DNA of 64,000 nt from Floccularia luteovirens. Lineage: Eukaryota; Basidiomycota; Agaricomycetes; Agaricales; Squamanitaceae. The stretch lies in assembly GCA_009739215.1 (NCBI GenBank), contig VSJF01000001.1:2356001-2420000 (forward strand). The letters run 5' to 3'. The notes under the pieces are model-generated. The model was given only the letters and a program-made list of their open reading frames with translations, did no database searches and had not been told where the DNA came from. Position 1 is the first letter of the stretch, and each line of letters begins with the position of its first letter. The position numbers were made by a program, and so were the translations under genes. Shown here one piece after another: positions 45,959-58,893 of this stretch.

Positions 45959-47504
45959 TCATAAAGAGGTTGTCAGTCCTCCGGACTGAACTTCCAATCC
46001 CTTTTGATACATCTCCATCTCCTCAATAACATTCATAAGCGCGTTGCACTCCCAATTTCCATACAGGAATCCTTCGTAAAGCATGGTTGTAGCAAGCCAG
46101 GATATGGCAACGGAAATAAGAATGAACATCGGGTTCATCCATGAAAATGGAAACCATGCAGAGCCGATTATAAGAGTAATCAAGAAGAGGAGGCAGATTG
46201 CAAATATAGACAGTTCATTACGGGCTCTTTGCCGTGAAAAGCGATAGCATGCAGTCAATGCATGTACTGTGCGCATAACTGCGTCATCCGACAGATCGCG
46301 CTGTGCCAGCGTTGACGGTTGCCGTTGTGCCGTCTCATGCGTTTCAACCGCATTTTCGTCTACAAATTCGCGTACTTCGAGAACCGCTTCTAGTCCAAAA
46401 TGGTCTGAATGTGAGAATGATTGTCCCGGAACAAGTTCTGTAAGGGTAACGCGTGTCTCTTTAGGAGCGAGCACAAAACGTGGAGGAACATGTTTATGAG
46501 TCATTGGCGAACGCAGGAGGACATAGTCTAGGCGCTTTCCCCAAGTTCCGCGTGCATGTGACTTAGCGGCAGACCAAGTATTTATAGGGGAGTCTGCAGT
46601 AATTCCAAGGCGCAAGAGTGCATCAGAGGCGGTAGTGATGGAGGCAGTTAAGGAAGCGGGGTCTGAAGTGTGATGAGTGGCAGTCCACGCGTCTGTGAGT
46701 CCGGCATGATCGAAAATGATGGTCATTGGGAGTGTATTTGGGTTGCTATTGAAATCGCCGAGCTAAAGATAGAAAAATTAGCAAGTGGTTTTATGAAGGT
46801 ATTCAAACATACAGCGATGACATGATTACCAAGTTCAGCGGCTTGACGCGCGAGTTTAGCAAATTGCCAAGCGTTAACAAGACGATGAGCACGATTATGC
46901 TCTGGCCCATCTTCGCCGCCCTTTGCAAAGAGCTGAAACGCAAAGATTCAACTTAAGCTATCAACATAAGTTCACATTACACCCACGTGGGTATTGAAGA
47001 CTTGGACCCGGCCCAAGGCAGGATGAAGAATGACTACGCTTGCTGCGGCCTTGCCAACAAACCAGTCGCCTGCCACAACGTCAATAGGTGCACCATTGAG
47101 TGAGTACGGGTGTACTGAAGACGCAATCATAGGCCACCGCGAGAATATAGCAAGGCCTGCGCCTAGGGCGCCACTAACACCAACTATCAATAAAACATAC
47201 GACAAGCAGAAATGGGATAGCGCACCTGTAGAAGAACTTTGCGTAGGGGAGCTGTCTGGAGACCCTGTCACGAACCTTTTCATAGTCTGCAAAAACCCAT
47301 ATCTCCTGGAGGGCAATAATGTCGTGTGAGCCATTGTTGAGGGCGTGTGCAATGGCTTCGATACGCTCTTTACGGAACTTTGAAACATACTTAAGACCCC
47401 TGCACTACGAGTCTGAATGCTTATCAATGACCAAGATGAGCAAAGACGCACCAACAGTTGAGGGAGAGCACACGGACAAGCTCACCAGCCCCGACGGAGG
47501 ACAT
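45959..47504 (-). CDS. ISC1: Inositol phosphosphingolipid phospholipase C
   Basis: Neutral-sphingomyelinase-like enzyme that hydrolyses inositol phosphoceramides to ceramide. Starts MSSVGAGELVRVLSLNCWGL. The endonuclease/exonuclease/phosphatase fold is shown by LQEIWVF, GLAIFSRWPMI, LGRVQVFNTH, ALGDFNSNPNTLP, GKRLDYVLLRSP and SHSDHFGLEA. Two C-terminal membrane segments (FAICLLFLITLIIGSAWF; MFILISVAISWLATTML) are as in Isc1/SMPD2. TGA is at 45959-45961. The catalytic Asn/Asp/His are visible. The start lies 90 bp from the divergent NTF2-like gene. With the ceramidase at 20.4 kb, two ceramide-metabolism genes are in the window but not linked. Confidence 0.9.
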
Positions 47505-47594
47505 GGTTCGGAGAGAGACGGTTACGTAATAGCACAAAATAGAAAAGCAGATGAAATACATAAAATAAAATAATTAATTATAACTCTGCAGGCA

Positions 47595-48186
47595 ATGTCC
47601 ACAACGGTCCCAACGCCTCTGACTAGCGACGAGTTCGTCTTTTCTCGTGCTCTTGGCTACCTCAGCTGATATTCTCGATATTCCAAATAGTATCGAAATT
47701 GCAACACGTGCCGCTGATCATTTCATACGCATATATTACAAGACATACGACTCAGACACGCGCGTTCTTGACCTCCCCTTATTCTATCGTCCTAATTCTT
47801 CTCTTTCATGGAACGGAAAACCTTTTCAGGGTGCAGAAGGTGTTACACAACTTGTCCGCAATATGCCCATTACCCTTCATGAGATTCAGTCTTTCGATTG
47901 CCACCCCATCCCAGGTTTGATTTATCTTAAGTCATTTCTGCATAATGACTCACCAAATGCAGGGTCTCAGCCCCCCTCGCTTCTCGTTTCTGTTTCAGGC
48001 AGCGTCACTCATGGCCGTGGACCTTCTGCCAACCCTCCTAAAGCGCCGCCTCGCACTGTAGAGGGTCATCCTCGTGTCTTCTCTCAGACCTTCATGCTTG
48101 TCCCCGACCCAGCTGCTCCGCCCACTAAACCAGGCGAAGTAGCCAAATATTACATTAGTGCGGATAACCTGCGTTTTGTAGGTTAG
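47595..48186 (+). CDS. NTF2-like mRNA export factor (NXT1/Mtr2 type)
   Basis: Small NTF2-fold protein, probably the p15 partner of the Mex67/TAP mRNA exporter. MSTTVPTPLTSDD joins IEIATRAADHFIRIYYKTYD by removing a 59-nt intron (GTTCGT...AAATAG) that would otherwise bring a stop. Further NTF2 features: FYRPNSSLSWNGKPFQGAEG, LHEIQSFDCHPIPG, LLVSVSGSVTHGRG, RVFSQTFMLVPD and YYISADNLRFVG. It ends at TAG 48184-48186. The loop rich in Pro/Lys (SANPPKAPPRTVEG) is longer than in NTF2 itself, which favours the NXT1/Mtr2-like group. Confidence 0.85.
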
Positions 48187-48531
48187 CTCATAGCGCGAAT
48201 GTAACATGTAATAAGTACGTTTCAACGACGCGAATCTCCATGATAAATTTTATTGTCTTTTTATCAGTTAAACAGAATGTATGTATTGCTTAAATAAAGT
48301 GTATGATCTCGTTCTTCTGAACAAGACCATATGGATATCGCGTTACAGATGCAACACGCCCGCATCTCATTCATATCAACTGTGCTGGCAGACGAGATTG
48401 TGCAAACACCGACTTTTATATCATATATCATGGGAGAATTCTTTCCGTGTTCCAACGAAGCCAGCTACAATAACATTATCTCATCATCTACACATGTAAT
48501 TTACAAAGCAAGCAACACTTTAATACACCAT
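48187..48531. other. Convergent intergenic region
   Basis: Between the NXT1-like stop and the PRP22 stop. AT-rich; no gene seen. Confidence 0.5.
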
Positions 48532-51500
48532 TCAACCAAATGTTTGACTCTGCGAAATCATGAGTGAACGGTCTTGGCTAACTTTTAGAAAAGACTTACC
48601 GAACGTGCACTTCTTTTGACCTTGGACAGTCTCCACTCGTCTGGTTTTTCATATTTGTTGAAGAGCGGCTCAATCTTTTCCTGCCTCTTTCTCTTACTGA
48701 TTTTGTTCGCATCTGCAACTTGGAAAAATTGTGGTGCAACTTCCACTAGCCACTTAGGTTCAATGGCGGTTACATTGTGGCAATACTCGCGTGTGGTGAG
48801 CACAAGTTCGTGGTACACAAGCCATTCTGGGTTACGATTGAAGAGTGCTGACGAAGGATGGATATAAACGGGTGTGCCTTCTACGAGAGTTTTGTAGCCT
48901 TCTTGTGGATCTTTCTTCGCTGCATTCCGGAAAAATCCTGAGCAAATTGCTTTACGCACGCGATTGTAGTCTCGTCCAGAAGAGATAATGTCATGCTTGT
49001 ACCTATCCATAATGCCGAGCAATTGCTTGCGCACATCTTGTGCGCGCCGCATGCTTCGCGCCTGGATGAAGTTTTCGTAGCACCACGGATTGGAGAAATT
49101 TGCCGCCTTCCAACCGTTGTAAACGGTAAGTAGAGTCAGATGGTCGCCTTCGGGTTGATGGAATTTGGCTTTCTTCGAGTCAGCTTGCCCCTGCTTTTCC
49201 TTTGGTCTGTAGAACACACTCTGAACAGAGAGCATGGCAACTATTGACAAGATCTCTTCTGAACAACCTAGTTCGACGGATGCGATCAACATCTTCGCTA
49301 GAGGTGGCTCCATAGGGAAATCAGCCATTTTTCTCCCGAGCCTCGTCAGAAGACCTTCATCATCCAATGCTGACAGTGCATACAGCGATTCAAGCGCAGT
49401 CAACATCGTCTGTGTTGGCGGAGGGTCCATGAAGTCGAAACTGAGAAGATCGTTGATGCCCATCGCTTTGAGCTGAAGAATCGTCGCGGACAAATTCGTA
49501 CGTTGGATGTCTGGAATAGAATTCGGCAGCATCTCATTCCTATAAGCTGCCTCTGTATATAATCGATAACATTTTCCTGGCCCGGTACGTCCTGCACGCC
49601 CAGAACGCTGTCTAGCCTGTGCTTGCGATATAGGCATAACGACAAGTGAATCCATTCCCAAACGGGGGTCATATGCGTTCTGCTTCGAAAACCCGGGATC
49701 AACTACATAATAGATTCCTGGAATGGTGAGGCTTGTCTCAGCGACGTTTGTTGCAATAACAACCTTGCGTGCTCCTGGCGGTGTCGGCTCGAACACACGC
49801 GACTGTACCTCGGATGGGAGAGCGGAATAAATAGGAAGAATGAGTAGTTCAGGGACTTTAGGTCCAAGGGCTTTCATTCGCTCGAAGAGAATCTCGCACG
49901 ACGTGTCAATTTCTTCTTGACCAGTAAGAAAGAGAAGAATATCGCCCGGAGGCTCAGAAAGGTGAATCTGCATAACAGTGATGAGGGATGCATCGAGGTA
50001 ATCGGATTCAGGTTCTTTGGTATACAACACCTCGACAGGGTATGTACGACCCGGGATGGTGAAAATTGGACAACCGAAGAAATACTTTGAAAACTTTTCG
50101 GCGTCGAGGGTAGCTGATGTGACGATTAATTTCAAATCGGGACGACGCTTTACTGCCTCTATTTGCGGAAATGAATGGGTACGAACGACTGAACTCTTAT
50201 TTCTTAAAGACTTACTTTTAAGGAGACCAAATAAGACATCAGTAGCGATCGTGCGTTCGTGAGCTTCATCCAGCATGACAACGGAATATGAACTACACAG
50301 AGGATCAATCAAACACTCTCTCTGTAGCATTCCATCCGTCATGTATTTTATCCTAGTTTCTGGACTCGTACAATCCTCGAAACGAATGGTATAGCCGACT
50401 TCTTGACCGAGTCGACAACCAACTTCTTCAGAAACTCGCTTTGCTACTGACATTGCAGCAACACGACGAGGTTGTGTACAACCAATCCGACCTTTATCTG
50501 CGTAACCAGACTCGGCAAGGTATTGTACCATCTGCGTAGTTTTTCCAGAACCAGTATCTCCGACAACAATAAGAACTTGATGTTCATCGATAGCTTTGAG
50601 CAAGGAATCCCGCAGTTTATATATAGGCAGACTCTTCCGTTGGTCCTGGATGCTGAGGGATGTGATTTCACCAAATGTCGTAGCTTTGTTAAAGCTTGCT
50701 TGCTTCCATGATGGAACGTCTCCAGCTTTCTGGCCCTTCAAGTTTCCCCTCAGGTCCTGTGCAAACATCCTATCCGACTCCTTCGACATTGGATCTAACC
50801 AAGGCTGACTGAAATCTCTTGCTTGAGAATCCGCCTCCTCGTTAGCTTCCTGCTGCCTCAGTTCACGTCGCTCCTTCGCCAAAGATGCACCAGCAAGAGC
50901 CGCCCGATTTAAAGATCCATCAGGCGCTTTGACAATCTTGACGGGACTGAGGTTCAGGGTGAGCTTTGTCTGACCGGCAAGAAAGGGTGGCTCGTCTTCA
51001 CGAATCTCAACATCTAGTTCTTCCTCGACCTCAGCGTGCGCCATAGGGTTATTGAAATCCTCATCAAGGTCAGGGTATTCGGATGCATCAATCGCACCGG
51101 AAGAGATAAGTTGTTTAATTTCCCAACGTTCAGGTGATGTAAGTCGCTTGGCAGACCTTACTGGACCCTCGTCCTTTGACCGCAACGGTAGCGCGTTCGC
51201 ACCGGACGACATACGCGCAACACGAACGTTTTCTTCCTCAAGTTCAGCTTCAGATTTTATGCGGAGATGAGGTGTGAGATCGCGTCCAGACGCTTGGTCA
51301 ACGTCCTTCATTGACAAGCCTATCCTGTTCCCAGCGACACTCATAACTTTGACTTTGACTGGTTGTCCTCTGCTCAGTAAATCCGAAGCGGAATTGGCCC
51401 GTGCACCAGCCTGGATATTTGATACATGCACCATGCCTTGATGTATTGTAAGCTATAGAAATTAGGATGCAAGATATTCACTTGCCTTCTACCCGCCCCA

Positions 51501-52251
51501 TGACACCTTCCAAGGTAACGAAAGCGCCGAACTCTTTGAGTCCTGTCACTTTTCCGTTGTAAATTTTGAACATCACTGGTTTTTCATCTAACGGTGGTCG
51601 TCGCCCCCCATTCCTATTTCCCCAAGCTCCATTAGAACGGTCATCATAGCCCCTTCCCCGCTCAGGACTTGGGCTACGTCTACGTGGTGATGACGAATGG
51701 TCCCTCCTTTGCCGTTTCGGAGATCGTTCGTCGTCCTCGTCCATAGCTGACGCTGGCCTCGCTTTCCTCCCAGAAACTAGATCCCCGAGCTCTTGAAGAA
51801 AAACATCATCGGATACCGCTGGTGGTACTTCCTTATTTTGTAGCGCCAAACCAGGGAATAATCTCCTTTTCTTCTCCTGCTCCGTCAACATATCTTCGGC
51901 AGCTTTGACCTTGCCTTTTTTAAACTTCTTCTTGTGAGCCTGTTTGTACTTGGGATGCATGCTCAGAATGAGGCGATCAACACTTTCCGCAAAAGAGTCG
52001 GGAAAGTTGGCACCAGCCTCTTTAAGAGCGGCTTTGAATTCGGGGAGACTCTTGTTTGCCTGTTCATGAAGGGCAATGACGAATTCTGCCAGGGTTTTGT
52101 CGTTACGTCCAATGTAGTTGTCAATATCTTGCGTAATCTTTGCTACCAATGAGAGGTACTCGAGATTATAGATATCCGCGTCGGCCATGTTGTATCGTAA
52201 GAGGTTCGAGTCAAGGTAGTTGGCTGGATGCTCCGAGTCTGGTAAAATCAT
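48532..52251 (-). CDS. PRP22: Pre-mRNA splicing DEAH helicase PRP22/DHX8
   Basis: ATPase that releases spliced mRNA from the spliceosome; about 1190 aa. Start is ATG 52251. An N-terminal helical region comes first, an Arg/Ser-rich segment (about 51640-51720), then an S1 RNA-binding domain crossing an intron ([19 protein letters not shown] / [13 protein letters not shown]). Helicase motifs: [60 protein letters not shown] and [19 protein letters not shown]. The C-terminal HA2/OB region ends [11 protein letters not shown], plus a short last exon SQTFG with TGA 48532-48534. All domains are intact; three or four introns are used. Confidence 0.95.
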
Positions 52252-52314
52252 GCTGACGTAATACAGCAGTGTTAAAATGGGAAAAGTTGACCAAACTTAT
52301 CGCTTGTAGAGTCT
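52252..52314. promoter_or_regulatory. 63-bp bidirectional promoter between two RNA helicases
   Basis: Only 63 bp separate the divergent ATGs of PRP22 (52251) and the DHX57-like gene (52315). 5' UTRs and core promoters must overlap with the coding ends or be very short. No TATA box or CACGTG is seen. Confidence 0.6.
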
Positions 52315-55300
52315 ATGCCACCTAGAAAAGGTATCGTCAAGTCTGGCAATGCAGGAAATTCTTCAAAGTCAAAAGCTCTCCCATCCGACCAAAATACCGA
52401 TAAGGAACCTTCTCTCTTTCCTCCTGGCTCGAAATATCCTTTAAGTTTACTAAACGAAAGGTAAATATCATTGCAAGTTCTTTAAATATCCTAACACAAC
52501 CGATACTAGGTGCCAGAAGCTAGGTTGGGATAAACCTATCGTTGAAACTGTATGTATCAGTTCAGGTCAGATGAGCACAAATAACACAGAATCAGCGGCA
52601 ATCAAGCAATGGTCACTCCTTTGTCGTGATCCTCAGCAGGACCAACAAGAAGACATCGGAAAGAGAGTCTGTCCGTATGGAACCCTATCCTCCTTATACA
52701 AGGCCTTCAGCTCTGGAAGCGCGCCACTGGGGTGCAACGTACGCATTATACCGCGTCCGTCCGAGTTATCTTATATCATCAGCCAAATTAACATTCCCCT
52801 GTATTCTGCTAGTTTTGCAATGGCATCCAACTTAACCACATCCTTCCTCCAGGCTCTAAGGAGTATTGGAAAGAATTGGCAGATGCGCACAAGACAGTTC
52901 CAGATCATCAGAAATGGATGTATCATGCTGATCCATTTGCCGCCCAGAAGGAAGTCAGAGAACGACAAGAAAAAGCTGCGAAATTGCGAGAGGGAGCAAT
53001 CGAATCTGGGGGTTCTGCACGCTCTGCCGGACAGCAAAACCAAGTCATAAATGAATTTTCTAAATCTCCCGAAGTCCGTATGGCCAGCTCTCTTCGTGAA
53101 CTCGTGGAAGACTCCATTAAGACAGTTGGTGTAACCGTTTATGTAGCTGTGCTTGTTAACATAACGCTTGATAGGGTTTTGATCTCTATCCAGAAGCAAT
53201 GGGACCAGCCCCTACAGAAATCACGCCTGAGGACTCTGATAGATTATTTCAACAACTAAGCAACCTTGGATTCAGTCAAGCCCAAATCCGTGACGCCACA
53301 TCATTTTTATCCAACCCTTCACCTTTCTTGTCTTACCTTTTGAAGTCTGCATCACCACTTGAAGCTTCGATTGAATACCTGGTACTTCATGTGCCAGAAT
53401 GTGATCTACCTGAGCGCTTCTTTCCTAGCCAAAACACGTCCAATCCTTTTATCACCTCAGCTCATTCAGGTGGGGAAAACTTACGCAAACGCTGGATGGA
53501 AGACAAAGCTATTAAGGAAGCAGGCTTCCCTCCACACGCCGTGAAAAGGAGACTATACGGTCATGAAGTGCAAAGCTGGGATCGCCTCGTCGTCTCTCTA
53601 GGAAATGACCTAACGGGAAATGAGACAAATGAAAATATCTCTGTAGGCTCTTCAACGCCATATTACAAAATTGAAGCCGAAGAATTCGAGGCATTAGGTG
53701 CTACTCTCGAGGAGCCTGGCCATCTAGTTATGCCCTTATTCAGCGCCCCCATACAAATCCATATAAGTTTCTCTTCAGACAACACTTTCCCGCGTCCGGA
53801 TTATGCACCTCTTTATATCACTTCTTCTTCTATTGCTGCCTATGTTCGCTTGCATCTTTTATCCCGACTCCTTGTAGCCATCAAGTCCGTTGATTTTATT
53901 CAACCCGGTGAAGGGTTTTGCATGGCAGTCATGAGAGTCTTGGAGGAAGGGTGGGCGTTGGTCGAAGAAGAGGGCCCACCTTCAATGGTTGCTGTGTTCA
54001 AAAACCTTCTTCGCGGCCCAGAAGTGACTTTCTCTGATCAAATTACATTCCCGGAATCTCGTTTAAGTGGAATAATAAAGAAGAATAGGGTGCAAAGGCA
54101 TAATAGTGGAGAAATAGCCAACAAATATAATAGCGAGAGTGTGCGTCTCTCCCCCATTTCTTACCTACTTTTAGGTCATGATTTCCCCTAGTATATACCC
54201 ATATCTGCCGAACGCCAAAAGCTTCCAGCATTTAAAGTTAAAGATGCGTTCTTAGAATGCTTAGAAAATAACCGGGTTGTGGTTGTGGTTGGAGAAACTG
54301 GTTTGTATAGATTTCCACCCTGCAATATTTGTGCTGATTATATATGCCCAAGGTTGCGGGAAAACAACACAATGTGAGTGACGATCGCGTCATTGAGAAG
54401 CTTACAACTGAACCTCCCGTTCGTTATACAGTGCCTCAGTATATTCTTGACTCAATGATTCTTTCAAACCGTGGGTCCGATGCATCGATAATCATCACAC
54501 AACCAAGGAGAATTTCAGCAATCTCGGTCGCCGCTCGTGTTTCCTACGAACGACGAGAGGACGGCTCTGTGGGCTACGCAATTCGTGGAGAAAGTAAAAG
54601 AGACAAAAATACCAAGCTTTTATTTTGCACCACGGGAGTAGTTCTCAGGCGTCTAGCTTCTGGAGACGATTTAGACAAAGTCTCGCATATAATCGTCGAC
54701 GAGGTGCGTTGCTAAGTACATTTCTTTCGATGCGAACTCAGCTCACGCAATATCTATTCAAGGTCCATGAACGCTCCGTGGATGGTGATTTTTTGCTGCT
54801 CGAGCTAAAAGGACTCCTCAAAAGACATCCCAGGTTGAAAGTTATTCTGATGTCGGCCACCATAAACCACGAAACTTTCATCAAGTACTTCGATAACGCG
54901 CCGCTTTTATCTATTCCAGGTGCCGCATATCCAGTGGTCGATAAGTTAGTATTTTGTGGCACAAGACTTATGTTGTTGAAATTTTCAACATTTTAGGTAT
55001 CTCGAGGATGTCGTTTCTTTAATTCAATATCGAATCACCCCTAACCGGATTATCAAGGAGAGGTGATATGGAGAAAAAGAAATTCCAGCGAGAAGCAGTT
55101 GAGTCACAAGGCTTTGATGAATCCAGCATTGCCACCATTCAGGCGATAGCCAACTCTGATCGCGTGGATTATCAGGTGAGATATAGATTGCCACAATGAG
55201 AATCATGCTCACGCATTGCCTAGTTTATTGCAGCGGTTATGGACCACATAATTACTACTAGTAATACTAATACTCCAGGTGGTATCCTGATTTTCCTTTC

Positions 55301-57270
55301 AGGAATAAGTGAAATACGCCAATGTATTGACGCAATTCGAGAAGTGGTTAATAACGCTATTGCAGAGGTTTTTCCACTCCATGCCAACCTATCTAATGAC
55401 GAACAACGACGAGTTTTTGAAAAGACTTCCAAATGGAAGATTGTTGCAGCAACCAATGTAGCAGAGGTAAGCGATAAGCCACTCTTGAAGTTATCGTTCT
55501 AATGGTTCTGGCATAGACATCAATCACTATTGATGACATCACTTATGTGATTGATACCGGGAAAGTAAAAGAGAATCGATATGATCCAGGTGCAAGTCTT
55601 TCAAGGCTTGTAGAAACATGGGTGACGCGCGCTGCTGCTCGTCAACGCAGGGGTCGTGCTGGTAGAACTCGTGCTGGGACTTGCTACAAGCTGTATACAA
55701 AGAAACAAGAAATGGACATGTTAAAGTTCCCAATTCCAGAAATCCTTCGGGTCCCTTTGGAAAGCATCCTATTAACTGTCAAGGTTGCAAGGGAAGAAGA
55801 CGATGCTAAGGTAAGTATGTCATACTGCACATTTCTGATCACCTCTAAATACTGGACTAGTCGTACTTGAGTCAAGCTATAGACCCTCCGAATATGGAAG
55901 CCCTGAATGATGCGTCTAACAACCTCATAGAGCTGGGAGCCCTTGACCAAGACGAAAAACTCACGCCGCTTGGCCGACACATGGTGTGTATTATAATGAA
56001 ATAACGGAAATTTTCAGCTTACATTTTATTTTTCAAGTCGTCCCTCCCTCTCGATGTGAGACTGGCAAAGGTACAAACAACAAAACTAACATGTCTATTT
56101 CGCTCCCCTGAGATCCATTGATTCACAGATCCTTATACTCGGAACTATATTCAAATGCCTTGATCCTGTCCTTACAATCGCTGCGTCTTTGTCGTCCAAG
56201 CCCCTATTTCTAAGTCCAATGGATACAAGAGACCAAGCGACGGCGTAAGAGTAATATTCTACACTTTTTTGCTTAGAGTTTACACACAGTATTACAGAGC
56301 TCGCGCCCGTTTCATGACAGCGGATAGTGATATCCTAACGGACCTGAAAGCTTATGATGAATGTACGAGTTTGCGAAAAACTGGGAAGTCGGCTAACTAT
56401 ATCAAAGCGTTTTGTGAGCAGGTGAGATAATGCCATTTTTTTACTTTTTACTTTTTTCTCTCTGAATCTCATCATCGAATGCCTTAGAATTTCATATCCA
56501 CGACCACAGTTCGAGAGATTACCGTTCTTAGACAAGAATTCGCATCATCTTTGAATTCTTCGGGACTCATCACAACGGGCTCTATTCTAGCCAATCCAGA
56601 GTTAAACATTAATAGTGACAACCTAAACCTTCTCAAGGCTGTGATACTTGGTGGACTTTGGCCTCGGGTCGCCCGGATAAACCTTCCTGACCACGCCATA
56701 AAATTCGATAAATTACAGTCTGGGACGATACAGCGAGAAAATACAGCGAAGGAATACAAATTTTATGATTTACGAGAAGGAAGAGTGTTCCTCCACCCTG
56801 GGAGTATTCTGTTCGATAACACATCCTGGAAACAGCATTTCCTTGTGTATTTCCTCAAATACGAAACTACCAAAATATTTTTGAGAGATGCCACAACAGT
56901 ATGTCACCTACATTCTATCTGGATTTAAAAGCGAACTTCATTTGTTATGACAAGGTTCCCTTATATGCTCTTTTACTGTTCGGCGGTCCCGTATCTGTTG
57001 ACCGTATCAAAGGTGGGATACGGGTTGGGAATGAAGCGAACTTTGTCAGGCTCAGGGCAATTCCGCGCATTGGAGTTCTAGTCAATCAGTTGCGGTAAGC
57101 AACCCCAGTCATGCCACCTTGGTGCTTGAAACTCACAATTTGCTAGACGTTTGTTAGATGCTCAGTTAGAAAGATGCGTTGAAGAAGGGACACTACTTGA
57201 TATGGGCCGAAACAACCCAGTAATTAAGGCGATATTGGGACTATTATCCAATGATGGATTGTCTGGATAA
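52315..57270 (+). CDS. DExH-box RNA helicase, DHX57/DHX29/YLR419w-like
   Basis: Large helicase with an N-terminal UBA-like helix (QQLSNLGFSQAQIRDATSFL) and the family segment YLVLHVPECDLPERF. Motifs: VVVVVGETG/CGKTTQ (P-loop), [64 protein letters not shown] and RQRRGRAGRTRAGTCYKLYT. The HA2/OB end is GLLSNDGLSG, TAA 57268-57270. More than 15 introns. The P-loop GCGKTTQ lies on a 21-nt exon (54353-54373). A frame problem occurs at about 55050-55066: after PNRII, AAGGAGAGG is followed by TGA, while conserved coding (EKKKFQREAVESQGFDESS) continues in the +1 frame. Family identity is strong; integrity is uncertain. Confidence 0.85.
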
Positions 57271-57409
57271 TTGAAAAAGATGGAATTGGTATAGTTCAAT
57301 ACAGGATATGGGGTATGATACATTCGTCATTAGCAATTACTTTCGCTAATATTATAGTCCGACATTGTCCATGAGCTATATATGTTCGGAATGGTAGCAA
57401 GAATGACAA

Positions 57410-58202
57410 TCATGAAATGTACGTCTCGTTTTGAGCTACGATGATCTCCTGGTCTTTGCGGGATATATGCAAAATCTTTTCGATCTTGGTGGCAACCCTT
57501 TTCATGCCTTGAGACTCCGTGCGTTCCAACCATGCGGGTCGTTGACTATGTGTTTTAGTCATGGGGACTTCAGTCGTTGGCGACGGAGGAACACATGTGT
57601 CAGAACATTGTGTCTGTGACGGAGTGAATTTGATGGGCATATGGATGGATGGGAAGGGTTTCTTCAACGTTTTCACGCAAGACTTCGAAAACTGTCGTGC
57701 GGGCATGGTCATACGACGAGCCTTCTTCGTTATCGTGACTTTGTCTGTCGCAATGTTCATGGGAACGGCAAATGGGATTGACACCACACGATGCTTTTTG
57801 CTTCTTGCTAAGTGGAATCATAAGTTATAACATCATATGTTGGGTGTCGGTATGACTAACCATTCTTTCCGTGTATACAGGTGCAGTTTGCGTCTTCAGT
57901 TATAAGAGTGTTCTCAGTTGATACACTGCTTCTGCGTTCTTTGAACCGCATAATTGACTCTTCACTCGGCTGGTACATGGGCGGTTTCGGGGTGAGAGAT
58001 GGAAGTAGCCACAACATGAAAGTTGAGCAGACACTCTGTAGAGATGGTTAGCCCATTCGTTGGTGAATGTGTATGAAAGACTAACCCTGATGAAGTGATA
58101 TGAAGTCGTTAAGTGCATCAGAACGCGTATCTGTACAGGCAGAGGCTGTTCAGATATCATGTCTGTAAAGGTATACACTTGTATCTTGGATACGTCCGAC
58201 AT
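57410..58202 (-). CDS. Hypothetical protein
   Basis: Not recognised. Three exons with GT-AG introns (about 58036-58085 and 57809-57861) join in phase from ATG 58202 (MSDVSKIQVYTFTDMISEQP) to TGA 57410-57412. The product is about 230 aa, basic and low in hydrophobics, with no membrane segment, signal peptide or known motif; the last 120 residues are Lys/Thr/Pro-rich. The clean splicing supports a real gene, but it lies in a sparse region and could be lineage-specific or spurious. Confidence 0.4.
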
Positions 58203-58893
58203 AATTGTAAAACAAGTCGAGTGCGAATAAATTGTTTAGAGTGAGGTTATAGTAGCAGTTGGTTGATTGTGGTGGTGATAGTTGAATTCAGATGTTGGTA
58301 AGAGATAATTGCGACAGAAGAACCCATTTTTATATTATTCAATAGGTGTCATTGTCTTAGACTTGACCCTAATTTGCGGAGTATGTACGTAGTTGATGTT
58401 CTCATAGGAAATGGTATGTTAGGCTCGATTGAAATCAGCGCAAGTTGAGCTTTATCCGCTAATATAACATAACACTCACTTCTAGCATACGCTGAGCCCA
58501 GATAATGCGTCTTATGTCAGCGTTACGGTGCCAATAGCGTTTTAGTGCTCAGTATTAAGACCAAAGTTGCAATCTTTCATCCATCGTTCTATGACCATCA
58601 ATAACATTTTCAAAACAGGCGTTGATGACCATTTCGGGAATGTTGATTTTAGGAGCTTGAAGCAAACAAAGACACAGCCACAAGTACCCACTTAAACAAT
58701 GTTAGTTCCGCGACTCGGAGACAACAAACAGGGGTCTTGTCTGGAAGTTGACTCGCGGATGGTGTTAGCCAGATTATTGCCGTCCAATATACAGTTGAAC
58801 GATCTATATTTGGTGGTATGGTACGTACTACGAGTCTTGTGCCATCGTATCAAATACCAACAAGAATCGATCAATCAATCACAATCATGATAG
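58203..58893. other. Intergenic region
   Basis: No gene or repeat recognised; only short chance frames. Confidence 0.5.
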
